Shown here in pieces: positions 31,349 to 39,302 of a stretch of DNA of 64,000 nt. Where the stretch lies: assembly GCA_035458525.1 (NCBI GenBank), contig DATHZQ010000075.1, positions 38,085 through 102,084 on the forward strand, written 5' to 3'. A model generated the notes under the pieces. That model had not been told where the DNA came from and made no database searches. It worked only from the letters and a program-made list of their open reading frames with translations. The DNA is from DATHZQ01 sp035458525. Its GTDB lineage: Bacteria > Actinomycetota > Acidimicrobiia > Spongiisociales > UBA5794. The translations under genes were made by a program, and so were the position numbers. Each line of letters opens with the position of its first letter. Position 1 is the first letter of the stretch.

Positions 31349-32614
31349 ATGCTGAGTAAGGAACAGAACGAGCAACTCACTCGAGTGGGGCCCGGCACGC
31401 CGATGGGCGATTTGCTGCGGCGCTACTGGTACCCGATCGCCTTCGAGCGCGATTTGGCCGAATGGCCGATCAAGAAGGTCCGCCTGCTCGGCGAGGACTT
31501 CGCATTGTGGAAGACGCCACAGGGCGGGTACGGGATCATGCAGGAACGGTGCCCGCACCGTCACGCCTCGATGGTCTACGGCGTCGTCGAAGAGGACGGC
31601 CTGCGGTGTGGCTATCACGGCTGGCTCTATGACTGTGAAGGGCAGTGCATCGACCAGCCGGCGGAGCCCGAGAAGTCGACGTTCAAGAGCCGCATCAAGG
31701 CGTTTGCGGGCAAGGCCCAAGCGATGGGCGGCATGGTGTGGGTGTACATCGGTCCGGACCCGGCACCGCAGCTGCCCCGTTTCGACGTGTTCGTCGATCC
31801 GGGGTTCCAGGACGTCGGCCACTCGATGCTCCCCTGCAACTGGCTGCAGATCATGGAGAACTCGGTCGATCCACACCACGTGGAGTGGCTGCACGGCCGA
31901 TACTTCCAGTTCCTCGGCGAGCAGCAGGGTTTCCTCGCCCCGGTGGCGTTCCAGAAGAAGCACGTGCAGGTCGGCTTCGACCCGATGGAGTGGGGCATCC
32001 TCAAGCGTCGAGTACTCGAAGGGCACAGCGAGGCGGACGACGACTGGGCGATCGGCCACCCCCTCGTCTTCCCTTATTTCATGCGCGTCGGTGGTGCCGG
32101 CATCGACCAGATGCAGATCCGTGTCCCGATCGACGACACGACCACGTGGGCGCTGTTCTACGCCAACCATCACCCTGAAGGGCTCAAGGAGTATCCGGAG
32201 CAGGTGTATCCCACCGACTACGAGTACGAATGGATCGACGAGAACGGCAACTTCATCGTCGACTACATCGAGGGCCAGGACGTGATGGCCTGGGTCACGC
32301 AAGGGGACATCACCGACCGTTCGGCAGAGCACATCGGCAAGTCGGACATCGGCGTCATCATGCTGCGCCGGATGTTCAAGGAGCAGATGGCGCTCGTGGC
32401 CGAGGGCAAGGACCCGACCGTGGCCTTCACACGGGAACCGCACGAGCGGATCGAGCTGCCGTGCGAGAAGAACAAGTTCGGTGCGGGCGTCGACTTTGCC
32501 TTGTCGTGGATCGACATGGGCTCGACTCGCTACTCACCCGACAAGGACACCCTGACGAAGCTGCACATCGACGCCGCATCAGCCCGCGGCGACGCCACCG
32601 GGACGGGGTCGTGA
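31349..32614 (+). CDS. Rieske non-haem iron aromatic oxygenase, alpha subunit
   Basis: A 421-residue oxygenase of the phthalate-dioxygenase-like (single-subunit) type. The Rieske [2Fe-2S] cluster ligands are Cys68-x-His70 (CPHRHAS) and Cys87-x2-His90 (CGYHGWLY). The mononuclear Fe site is in MENSVDPHHVEWLHG: bridging Asp174, His177 and His182, with the third acidic ligand expected in the C-terminal half. The ATG has GGAGG nearby. No reductase is adjacent; the Rieske ferredoxin at 12936-13322 could serve. It sits between the PEP-synthase-like pair and a zinc-ribbon protein whose start overlaps its stop (GTGA). A phosphorylated phenol as substrate is a hypothesis; O-demethylation or direct ring hydroxylation are alternatives. 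Confidence 0.9.
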   Translation: MLSKEQNEQLTRVGPGTPMGDLLRRYWYPIAFERDLAEWPIKKVRLLGEDFALWKTPQGGYGIMQERCPHRHASMVYGVVEEDGLRCGYHGWLYDCEGQCIDQPAEPEKSTFKSRIKAFAGKAQAMGGMVWVYIGPDPAPQLPRFDVFVDPGFQDVGHSMLPCNWLQIMENSVDPHHVEWLHGRYFQFLGEQQGFLAPVAFQKKHVQVGFDPMEWGILKRRVLEGHSEADDDWAIGHPLVFPYFMRVGGAGIDQMQIRVPIDDTTTWALFYANHHPEGLKEYPEQVYPTDYEYEWIDENGNFIVDYIEGQDVMAWVTQGDITDRSAEHIGKSDIGVIMLRRMFKEQMALVAEGKDPTVAFTREPHERIELPCEKNKFGAGVDFALSWIDMGSTRYSPDKDTLTKLHIDAASARGDATGTGS

Positions 32615-32907
32615 CCCTGACCGGGCTTCGCCGGTACCCCAACCACGTCGAGCCGCCGGACCCGATCGAGGGGCGGCGGCTCGGCGGCGTCCACTGGTGG
32701 GACCCCGACCGCATCCACCACCTCGAAGACCGTCCTCGCCACTGCCCAATGTGCGGAGCGGGTCTCGGGAACGGCATCTCGATCGAGTACTGGCAAGCGG
32801 AGCAACGCGTCTATCACACCTGGTGCCACGACTGCGGCTGGACCGGCGACATCATCCGGGTTCGCAGAATGATCGGTTACGAAGCCGAGGCGGATGAAGC
32901 CGAATGA
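32611..32907 (+). CDS. small zinc-ribbon protein coupled to the Rieske oxygenase
   Basis: A 98-residue protein starting at a GTG that overlaps the oxygenase stop (GTGA). It has two Cys pairs, Cys45-x2-Cys48 (CPMCGAG) and Cys72-x2-Cys75 (CHDCGWTG), as in a zinc ribbon or rubredoxin-like knuckle. RRLGGVHWWDPDRIHH and YWQAEQRVYHTWC lie between and before them. Length and spacing (23 residues between knuckles) fit zinc better than a rubredoxin iron site. It may be an accessory or scaffold for the oxygenase; this is inferred from coupling only. Confidence 0.75.
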   Translation: MTLTGLRRYPNHVEPPDPIEGRRLGGVHWWDPDRIHHLEDRPRHCPMCGAGLGNGISIEYWQAEQRVYHTWCHDCGWTGDIIRVRRMIGYEAEADEAE

Positions 32908-32923
32908 GATTCGGTTGGCGATT

Positions 32924-33180
32924 GGATGTCGAGCGATAGTCCCCCACGAAGCGGATGTCGAGCGATAGTCCCCCACGAAGTGGGGGAAGGTACCGCCGCC
33001 GCAGGCGGGGGTAGGGGGTGGCCAGGGTAGGGGTCGAGATGCGAGATGACCCCCTACCTCAGACTCCGCTTCGCTCCGTCTGCGGTACCTTCCCCCGCAA
33101 GCGGGGGACTATCGCGCAAACCGCCCCAGACTCCGCTTCGCTCCGTCTGCGGTTTCTTCCCGCGCAAGCGGGGGACTATC
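32924..33180. repeat. cluster of palindromic repeats after the Rieske operon
   Basis: This fills most of the 363-bp gene-free stretch 32908-33270. It holds (i) a 28-bp direct repeat at 32924-32951 and 32953-32980; (ii) copy C, the inverted 53-bp partner of 28078-28130, at 32967-33019; and (iii) two 52-bp direct repeats at 33062-33113 and 33129-33180. The last two contain CCCCCGCAAGCGGGGG-type hairpins and CTCCGCTTCGCTCCG segments. All share the core GGTACCTTCCCCC with GGGGGACTATC. They look like REP/palindromic dispersed repeats and may also terminate transcription. No transposase is nearby. Confidence 0.8.
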
Positions 33181-33270
33181 CAGAATTCCTTGTCGAATTC
33201 GGTCGACGTGTTTCGTCGTGGGTGCAAGAGAAGGGATAGCCATCCCACAACGCACCCCAGGGAGGGAATC

Positions 33271-33579
33271 ATGGCGAACTACGTGCTCCTCTACAGCGGC
33301 GGCTCGATGCCCGAGACCGAAGCGGAGCAGGCTCAGGTGATGCAGGCTTGGAGCGACTGGCTGGGATCGGCAAGCGACATGCTCGTCGACGGTGGCGCGC
33401 CGATCGGCCAGAAGAAGTCGATCAGCCCCGACGGCGCAGTGTCGGACGGCGGTGGCGACATCAGCGGCTACAGCGTCGTCAAGGCGGACTCGCTCGACGA
33501 TGCCGTGGCGTTTGCGAAGGCCTGCCCCCACCTGACGGCCGGCGGCACGGTCGAAGTCGGCGAAGCGATGGAGATGTAA
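33271..33579 (+). CDS. YCII-related protein
   Basis: A 102-residue protein starting MANYVLLYSGGSMPETEAE, with ISGYSVVKADSLDDAVAFAKACPHL and GGTVEVGEAMEM. This is the usual pattern of the YCII/DGPF ferredoxin-like alpha+beta family (dimeric barrel). The ATG at 33271 has GGAGGG upstream. Members are small cytosolic proteins of poorly defined enzymatic role, often next to sigma factors; here it follows the repeat cluster alone. Confidence 0.82.
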   Translation: MANYVLLYSGGSMPETEAEQAQVMQAWSDWLGSASDMLVDGGAPIGQKKSISPDGAVSDGGGDISGYSVVKADSLDDAVAFAKACPHLTAGGTVEVGEAMEM

Positions 33580-33632
33580 CAGCACTCGCGAACGACGTGC
33601 CCGTCGCGCTGGTCGCGGCGGGCATGCCCGCG

Positions 33633-33938
33633 TCACTCACCGAGGAAAGATCCGTCGGGTGCCATCACGAAGTCTTCGGTGAGTGGCCGCAACGCCGAGC
33701 GGAAATGCCCGTCGTCGATTCCGGCCATGATGCGCACATCCCCCGGCCTGCCGCTGTCCCACACCCCCTGAACCTCGACGCAGTACGCGATCCCAGACGT
33801 GCCCACGAGATCCACCACACCTGTCTTCCTGATGTACTGCGCTACCAGCGCGGGATAGGACTCCGTGCGAAGTTGATCCATCACTTCGGCGAGTAGTGCT
33901 CTTGCTTCAGCCTCGTCCATGAAGCCCGATTCTGACAC
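33633..33938 (-). CDS. hypothetical protein
   Basis: A 101-residue reading frame with GTG at 33938 or ATG at 33920. The sequence has a helical start (AEARALLAEVMDQLRTESYPALVAQYI) and a beta half (AYCVEVQGVWDSGRPGDVRIMAGIDDG, FVMAPDGSF). The pattern looks like a cytoplasmic immunity- or DUF-type small protein. I do not recognise it. It converges on the YCII gene with a 53-bp gap. No other frame here looks coding. Confidence 0.6.
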   Translation of the reverse strand: MSESGFMDEAEARALLAEVMDQLRTESYPALVAQYIRKTGVVDLVGTSGIAYCVEVQGVWDSGRPGDVRIMAGIDDGHFRSALRPLTEDFVMAPDGSFLGE

Positions 33939-34033
33939 GATCGCGTCCGGCGAGCAGCGGTCCGATTGCCTCTATCCGCCGGGGTCGCCCTGGCGTAGTG
34001 GTGGCACGAGAGACCCACACGAGGAGAAGCGAG

Positions 34034-35014
34034 ATGCCTGGGCGCATCGGAATCCAGATCGGAGCGACGACGCCACCCGATGAGCTGGCTGCGATCGCCG
34101 CTGAGGCGGAGCGCCTGGGCTACTCAGAGATCTGGCTGGCCGAGGACTATTTCGAGCTCGGCGGCATTGCCTCGGCGGCAATCGCGCTTGCCGCAACCGA
34201 GGAGATACGTGTGGGACTGGGAGTGGTCGCTGCGGTGGCACGGCATCCGGCAGTCACGGCAATGGAGTTCGCCACCCTCGGCGGGTACGGTCCACACCGG
34301 TTCATGGCCGGGATCGGACATGGCGCACCCGGCTGGGTACGCCAGATGGCGCTCAGGCCCGCGTCGCCACTCGGCCTCCTGCGCGAAGCTACGACCGCCA
34401 TCCACGACCTCCTCGGGGGTGGTGAGCTCACCAAGGACGGTGAGTACTTCGGCTTCGATCACATTCGCCTGACGCATGCTCCCCCCGAGCCCCTCCCCCT
34501 CTACTTCGGAGTCCAGGGGCCGGCGTCACTGCGGTTGGCAGGCGAGCTGGTCGACGGCACCTTGCTGGGCTGGTTCAGCTCTGCGGGGTACGTGGGATGG
34601 GCGAAGGACCGCATTGAAGAGGGAGGAGCACGTGCCGACCGGACCGACCACCACGAAGTCGTGGCGCTCTGCCTGCTCTCGATCTCCGACGAAGATCCGG
34701 TGGGGGCCCGTCGCTCCATGGCGCGGTGGGCAGCACCCATGCTGGCCACGATGTCGGGTTCGCCGCAGCTCGACCCCGAGGTCACGGGCGTCGATCCCTC
34801 GCCGCTCCTTGATCCGAGCCAGCCGGCGGGTCTGCTAGACGAGCTCCTCGGAATGTTCCTGGCGGCGGGCGACACCGCGACCTGCGCGGCCACCGTCGCC
34901 GGCCTCCTCGAAAGCGGAGCAGATCGGGTGGTTCTGGTCCCCAACCCGCCCGGCTATCGCACGACACGCGAGATGGTCGAGCAGATACGAGCCGCCTCAG
35001 CCCTGACTGGCTGA
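34034..35014 (+). CDS. luciferase-like (LLM) flavin/F420-dependent oxidoreductase
   Basis: A 326-residue TIM-barrel oxidoreductase. N-terminal GRIGIQIGATTPPDELAAIAAEAERLGYSEIWLAED, then LGLGVVAAVARHPAVTAMEFATLGGYGPHRFMAGIGHG, and a C-terminal LLESGADRVVLVPNPPGY, all match the F420-dependent LLM group. The ATG at 34034 has GAGGAG upstream. F420 use is inferred from the family; the substrate is unknown. It may be part of the aromatic island's periphery or independent. Confidence 0.85.
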   Translation: MPGRIGIQIGATTPPDELAAIAAEAERLGYSEIWLAEDYFELGGIASAAIALAATEEIRVGLGVVAAVARHPAVTAMEFATLGGYGPHRFMAGIGHGAPGWVRQMALRPASPLGLLREATTAIHDLLGGGELTKDGEYFGFDHIRLTHAPPEPLPLYFGVQGPASLRLAGELVDGTLLGWFSSAGYVGWAKDRIEEGGARADRTDHHEVVALCLLSISDEDPVGARRSMARWAAPMLATMSGSPQLDPEVTGVDPSPLLDPSQPAGLLDELLGMFLAAGDTATCAATVAGLLESGADRVVLVPNPPGYRTTREMVEQIRAASALTG

Positions 35015-35153
35015 CGACATGCCGCCGTCCTCGCTCGTTGGGGAAGGCCCTCCGATGCGCCGCTGCGGGCCCCGCTCCGCCAGACCGTGACGCACTGCGA
35101 GGACGGGAGCGTGTGTACGGTCGGCCGTAGCGAACGGTCTTACGAAGCTTCAC

Positions 35154-35183
35154 AGCGGAGGTGGCGCCAAGGCCGCCTCCGCT
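35154..35183 (+). terminator. 12-bp hairpin after the LLM gene
   Basis: AGCGGAGGTGGC (35154-35165) pairs with GCCGCCTCCGCT (35172-35183) with one G-U pair and a 6-nt loop. No U-tract follows. It lies in the 316-bp gene-free stretch 35015-35330 between the plus-strand LLM gene and the minus-strand HAD gene, a fitting place for a shared terminator. I see nothing else in that stretch. Confidence 0.5.
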
Positions 35184-35330
35184 GCCTGTCTTGGCGCGAC
35201 GACGTGGTCAAGCCGGCAGCACCTCGAAGCGACGACCGTCGGCACAACGCAGCCCCCTTCAAGCCACCTGGCAATGGACCGTTGTCTTCTGCGTCATGCC
35301 ATAGGTACCAGCCCTGGCCTGCGGTGCCGG

Positions 35331-35966
35331 TCAGTCCAGCGCGACGCGGATCGCCGCCACCGAGCCCGCCACGTCCGTCGGGTCGAAGTGAACGTGGGGC
35401 TTCCCGACGTTCCTTGCACCGCCGAGGTTCACCGGCTGGTCATCGACGAAGAGGATCTCGGCCGGGGGCAGTCCCAGCGTCTCTGCGGCCACCTCGAATG
35501 CACGGGGGTCGGGCTTGAGGTAGTCGGTGTGGGACAGGTCGATGAGGTGGTCGACGTCGTGCAAGATCGCGATGCGGTCGACCCAGGCCTGAGGATGGAA
35601 GTGCGTGAGGTCGTTCGTGAGGATCGCCACGGGATGGCCCGCCGCCATCCGCTCGTCGACCAAGGTTCGCATCTCGGGGCGAATGAGCTCGTCCTCGGGT
35701 ACCTCGAACAGCTGATGCAGCGCCGGGTGATCACCGGAGCCGCCGATCAGCGCCTCGACCTCTTCGTTGCGAATCCTCCAGTACTCTCGCTCCCGCAACG
35801 ATCCTTGGAGCACCTGGGCGAACAAGGAATCACCCTCGAGATCGAACGGGCCCCGCCACGGAAGCGCTTTCTCCGGCAGCCCCTGGCGCCGCAGGAAGCC
35901 GTCGATGAGCTCGAACGGCGTGCGCAGTACGACGCCGCCGAAGTCGAGCAGCAGGGCCGAGGGCAT
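35331..35966 (-). CDS. HAD-superfamily hydrolase, paralogue of the one at 12.3 kb
   Basis: A 211-residue HAD protein. Motif I is LLLDFGGVVLRTPFE, motif II LTNDLTHF, the motif III lysine is in LKPDPRAFE, and motif IV is FVDDQPVNLGGARNVG. RGPFDLEGD and ELREREYW-type cap features (SLREREYWRI) match the HAD protein at 12307-12939. Start at the ATG at 35966, close to ppsA and divergent from it, with a 107-bp intergenic region. Substrate unknown. Confidence 0.8.
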   Translation of the reverse strand: MPSALLLDFGGVVLRTPFELIDGFLRRQGLPEKALPWRGPFDLEGDSLFAQVLQGSLREREYWRIRNEEVEALIGGSGDHPALHQLFEVPEDELIRPEMRTLVDERMAAGHPVAILTNDLTHFHPQAWVDRIAILHDVDHLIDLSHTDYLKPDPRAFEVAAETLGLPPAEILFVDDQPVNLGGARNVGKPHVHFDPTDVAGSVAAIRVALD

Positions 35967-36073
35967 GACGGTCCTCCAGAACGCGGGCGGCGCAGCGTAC
36001 CGCCGAAAGGCGTTCGGTCCGGTGCGGCTAGATTCTGCACCATCACACCGCGCAGCTACGGGGGCTTCCATCC

Positions 36074-38449
36074 ATGCAACTGGTCCGGTGGCTCGACGAG
36101 ATCACGATGGCCGACCTCCCCAGCGTCGGGGGGAAGAACGCCTCGCTCGGCGAGATGATCTCCAACCTGTCGGCGGCGGGGATCAACGTTCCCGGCGGAT
36201 TCGCGACAACGGCCGAAGCGTTCCGGCTGCATCTGGAAGAGACCGGACTCGCCACCAAGATCTCGTCCAGTCTCAGGAGCCTCGACATCGACGATGTCGT
36301 TGCGCTGGCATCGGCCGGCCGGGAGATCCGAGGCTGGATCGAGGCCACGCCGCTGCCAGGCGAACTCGACCGTGCGATCCGGGAAGGGTATGCGGCCCTC
36401 GCCGCCGAGGGTGATGCCAACCCCGCCGTCGCCGTCCGATCCTCGGCAACGGCGGAGGACCTGCCGGACGCTTCGTTCGCCGGCCAGCAGGAGACGTACC
36501 TCAATGTCGTCGGGGCCGACGCCGTCGTTGACGCCACGCGCCGCGTATTCGCCTCCCTCTACAACGACCGCGCCATCGCCTATCGCGTCCACAAGGGCTT
36601 CTCGCACTACGACGTCGCCCTCTCGGCTGGCATCCAGCGAATGGCCCGCAGCGACGTGGGGACCGCAGGCGTCGCATTCTCGATCGACACCGAATCGGGA
36701 TTCGACGACGTCGTCTTCATCACGGCGAGCTACGGCCTCGGCGAGCTACTCGTGCAGGGGGCCATCAACCCCGACGAGTTCTACGTCTCCAAGTCGAGGC
36801 TCCGCAGGGGCAAGGATCCGATCCTGCAACGCCGGATCGGATCGAAGCACCAACGGATGGTGTACGGCGACGGCTCAACACCGGTGCGCGTGGAGGACGT
36901 GCCGGCGGGGATGCGGCGCACGTTCTCGCTCGATGACCCCGCAGTAGTCGACCTCGCCCGCATGGTCCTGACGATCGAGGAGCACTACGGCCGGCCCATG
37001 GACGTCGAATGGGCACTCGATGGCGTGACCGGGAAGCTCATGATCCTGCAGGCTCGACCGGAGACGGTCCAGTCGCAGACGGCCGCACGGGTCATCGAAC
37101 GCTTCGAGCTCCAACAAACGGGTGACGTTCTCATCGAAGGTCGCAGCGTCGGGCAACGGATCGGCGCAGGCACCGTTCGCATCGTCCGCGATTCCGAAGA
37201 GATGGACCGCGTGCAGCCGGGTGATGTCCTTGTCACCGACATGACCGATCCCGATTGGGAACCGGTGATGAAACGTGCGTCGGCGATCGTCACCAACCGG
37301 GGTGGCCGCACGTGTCACGCTGCCATCATCGCAAGGGAGCTCGAGATCCCAGCCGTCGTCGGAAGCGGCGATGCCACCGCGGTGCTCGACGATGGCGCCA
37401 CCGTCACCGTGTCCTGCGCGGAGGGCGACACCGGGTACGTCTATGCCGGTGCGTTGCCCTTCGACGTACGCCGCATCGAACTCGATGCAATGCCCGATCT
37501 ACCGGTGAAGATCATGATGAATGTCGCCAACCCGGAGCGAGCGTTCTCCTTTGCCCAGATGCCCAACCACGGCGTGGGCCTGGCGCGAGTCGAGTTCGTC
37601 ATCAACAACGTCGTCGGCGTGCACCCGCGGGCACTGCTCGACTACGCCGAACTTCCCACCGAGCTGCAGGAAGCCATCGACCTGCGCACCGCCGGCTACG
37701 CCGATCCGGCGAGCTTCTTCACCCAGAAACTGGCCGAGGGGATTGCCACCATCGCTGCGGCCTTCGATCCGGAACCGGTCATCGTGCGCCTCTCGGACTT
37801 CAAGTCGAACGAATACGCCCACCTCCTCGGTGGGGACCGCTACGAACCGCACGAGGAGAATCCCATGATCGGATTCCGCGGCGCCTCCCGCTATCGCGAC
37901 CCCGCCTTCCGCAACGCCTTCGACCTGGAGTGTCAGGCGTTGCGCTATGTCCGCGAGGACATGGGATTCGACAACGTCGAGATCATGATTCCGTTCGTCC
38001 GCACGCTCGACGAGGCGGAACAGGTCCTCGGCATCCTGGCGGAAAACGGGATCGAACGGGGCCGCAACGGCCTCCGTCTGATCATGATGTGCGAGGTCCC
38101 TTCGAACGCCATCCTCGCCGAGCAGTTCCTCGTGCACTTCGACGGCTTCTCGATCGGCAGCAACGACCTCACCCAGTTCACCCTCGCGCTCGATCGCGAT
38201 TCAGGTCTCGTGGCCGACTTGTTCAACGAGCGCGACCCGGCCGTCAAGGCGCTCATCACGCGGGCCATCGAGGCCTGCCGACGGGCCGGCAAGTACATCG
38301 GGATCTGCGGGCAAGGACCATCCGACCACCCCGATTTTGCGGCATGGTTGCGCGACGAAGGCATCGCCAGCATCTCGCTGAATCCCGACACGGTCCTCGA
38401 GACGTGGCTCATGCTGGCGGGTGTGTCCGCCGATGAGCACGCCGGCTGA
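36074..38449 (+). CDS. ppsA: phosphoenolpyruvate synthase
   Basis: A 791-residue PEP synthase with all three parts. The ATP-grasp domain has VGGKNASLGEMIS and RSSATAEDLPDASFAGQQETYL. The phosphohistidine domain has NRGGRTCHAAIIARELEIP, with catalytic His415. The C-terminal TIM-barrel PEP/pyruvate domain has VIVRLSDFKSNEYAHLLGG, NPMIGFRGASRY, FSIGSNDLTQ and the active-site Cys region KYIGICGQGPSDHP. It makes PEP from pyruvate, ATP and water. Its stop overlaps the start of its regulator gene (TGATG). Pyruvate from meta-cleavage could be its substrate, and PEP or ATP supply would help the phosphotransferase pair upstream (inference). Confidence 0.95.
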   Translation: MQLVRWLDEITMADLPSVGGKNASLGEMISNLSAAGINVPGGFATTAEAFRLHLEETGLATKISSSLRSLDIDDVVALASAGREIRGWIEATPLPGELDRAIREGYAALAAEGDANPAVAVRSSATAEDLPDASFAGQQETYLNVVGADAVVDATRRVFASLYNDRAIAYRVHKGFSHYDVALSAGIQRMARSDVGTAGVAFSIDTESGFDDVVFITASYGLGELLVQGAINPDEFYVSKSRLRRGKDPILQRRIGSKHQRMVYGDGSTPVRVEDVPAGMRRTFSLDDPAVVDLARMVLTIEEHYGRPMDVEWALDGVTGKLMILQARPETVQSQTAARVIERFELQQTGDVLIEGRSVGQRIGAGTVRIVRDSEEMDRVQPGDVLVTDMTDPDWEPVMKRASAIVTNRGGRTCHAAIIARELEIPAVVGSGDATAVLDDGATVTVSCAEGDTGYVYAGALPFDVRRIELDAMPDLPVKIMMNVANPERAFSFAQMPNHGVGLARVEFVINNVVGVHPRALLDYAELPTELQEAIDLRTAGYADPASFFTQKLAEGIATIAAAFDPEPVIVRLSDFKSNEYAHLLGGDRYEPHEENPMIGFRGASRYRDPAFRNAFDLECQALRYVREDMGFDNVEIMIPFVRTLDEAEQVLGILAENGIERGRNGLRLIMMCEVPSNAILAEQFLVHFDGFSIGSNDLTQFTLALDRDSGLVADLFNERDPAVKALITRAIEACRRAGKYIGICGQGPSDHPDFAAWLRDEGIASISLNPDTVLETWLMLAGVSADEHAG

Positions 38450-39270
38450 TGCCGCACCGGCGCCTCGTATTCTGTGTGTCGGATCACACCGGGGTGACTG
38501 CGGAGGTCTTCGCCAGAAGCCTCATGTCTCGATTCGACGGGGTCGACGTGCGCTACATCGTCCGCAGCTTCGTCAACGACCCCGGCGATGTGGACGAGGT
38601 GGTGGACGAGATCGCCACTGCGCTCGCAGCCGGGCAGGCTCCCGTCGTCTTTTCCACGCTCACCGACGCTGCGATGCGCGCCCGGCTCAGAGAGGGCGGA
38701 GCCTTGGTTCTTGGTCTGTTCGACCACTTCGTCGACGAGCTCGAGCAGGAGCTTCAGAGCAGTGCCACGGCGGACATCGGCTCCTATCACGGCATACGTG
38801 ACCTGGCGAAGTACCAGGCACGGCTGGATGCGGTCGACTTCTCCCTGGCAACCGACGATGGCCTCGGCACCAAGCACTACGGAGAAGCCGACATCATCCT
38901 TGTTGGCGTGTCCCGAGCCGGAAAGACACCGACCTCGCTGTACATGGCCATGCATCATGGACTGTCGGCGGCCAACTATCCGCTCACCGCTGAAGACCTG
39001 GACAGCGCAGAGCTGCCGCCGGCCTTGCAGCCCCATCGTGAGAAACTGTTTGGACTCACCATCGACCCGGTGCGCCTGCACCAGATCCGGCAGCGGCGCC
39101 GGCCGGACAGCCGCTATGCCGACCTGGCGACGTGCACCCTGGAGGTCGGGAAAGCGGAGGTCTTGTTCCGGCAGGAGCGCATCCCCGTCACCAATTCGAC
39201 GACACAATCGATCGAGGAGATGGCGGCCACGATCATGAACTCCGTGGGGCTGCGGGGACGCCTCCGCTGA
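38449..39270 (+). CDS. ppsR: PEP synthase regulatory protein (PpsR/DUF299 kinase-pyrophosphorylase)
   Basis: A 273-residue protein with VSDHTGVTAEVFARSL at the N-terminus, a P-loop-like VGVSRAGKTPTSLYMA near residues 155-170, and LTIDPVRLHQIRQRR. These are standard for the DUF299 bifunctional kinase/pyrophosphorylase that inactivates and reactivates PEP synthase by threonine phosphorylation. The overlap with ppsA (TGATG) confirms partnership. The C-terminal STTQSIEEMAATI is also typical. Confidence 0.93.
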   Translation: MPHRRLVFCVSDHTGVTAEVFARSLMSRFDGVDVRYIVRSFVNDPGDVDEVVDEIATALAAGQAPVVFSTLTDAAMRARLREGGALVLGLFDHFVDELEQELQSSATADIGSYHGIRDLAKYQARLDAVDFSLATDDGLGTKHYGEADIILVGVSRAGKTPTSLYMAMHHGLSAANYPLTAEDLDSAELPPALQPHREKLFGLTIDPVRLHQIRQRRRPDSRYADLATCTLEVGKAEVLFRQERIPVTNSTTQSIEEMAATIMNSVGLRGRLR

Positions 39271-39302
39271 TCCGCCGCGGCAGCCTGTTTCGTATTCCGG
39301 GC

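Noticed and set aside
31268..32443. 391-codon open frame opposite the Rieske oxygenase
   Set aside because: His/Val/Asp-rich shadow translation; the plus strand holds the Rieske and mononuclear iron motifs and a good ribosome-binding site.
32924..33180. Repeat cluster considered as a CRISPR array
   Set aside because: Units are palindromic, only two per type, not evenly spaced with unique spacers of 30-40 bp, and no cas gene is near.
35087..35518. 143-codon plus-strand frame over the gap after the LLM gene
   Set aside because: It spans a hairpin and runs antisense into the HAD gene; Arg-rich text without domain.
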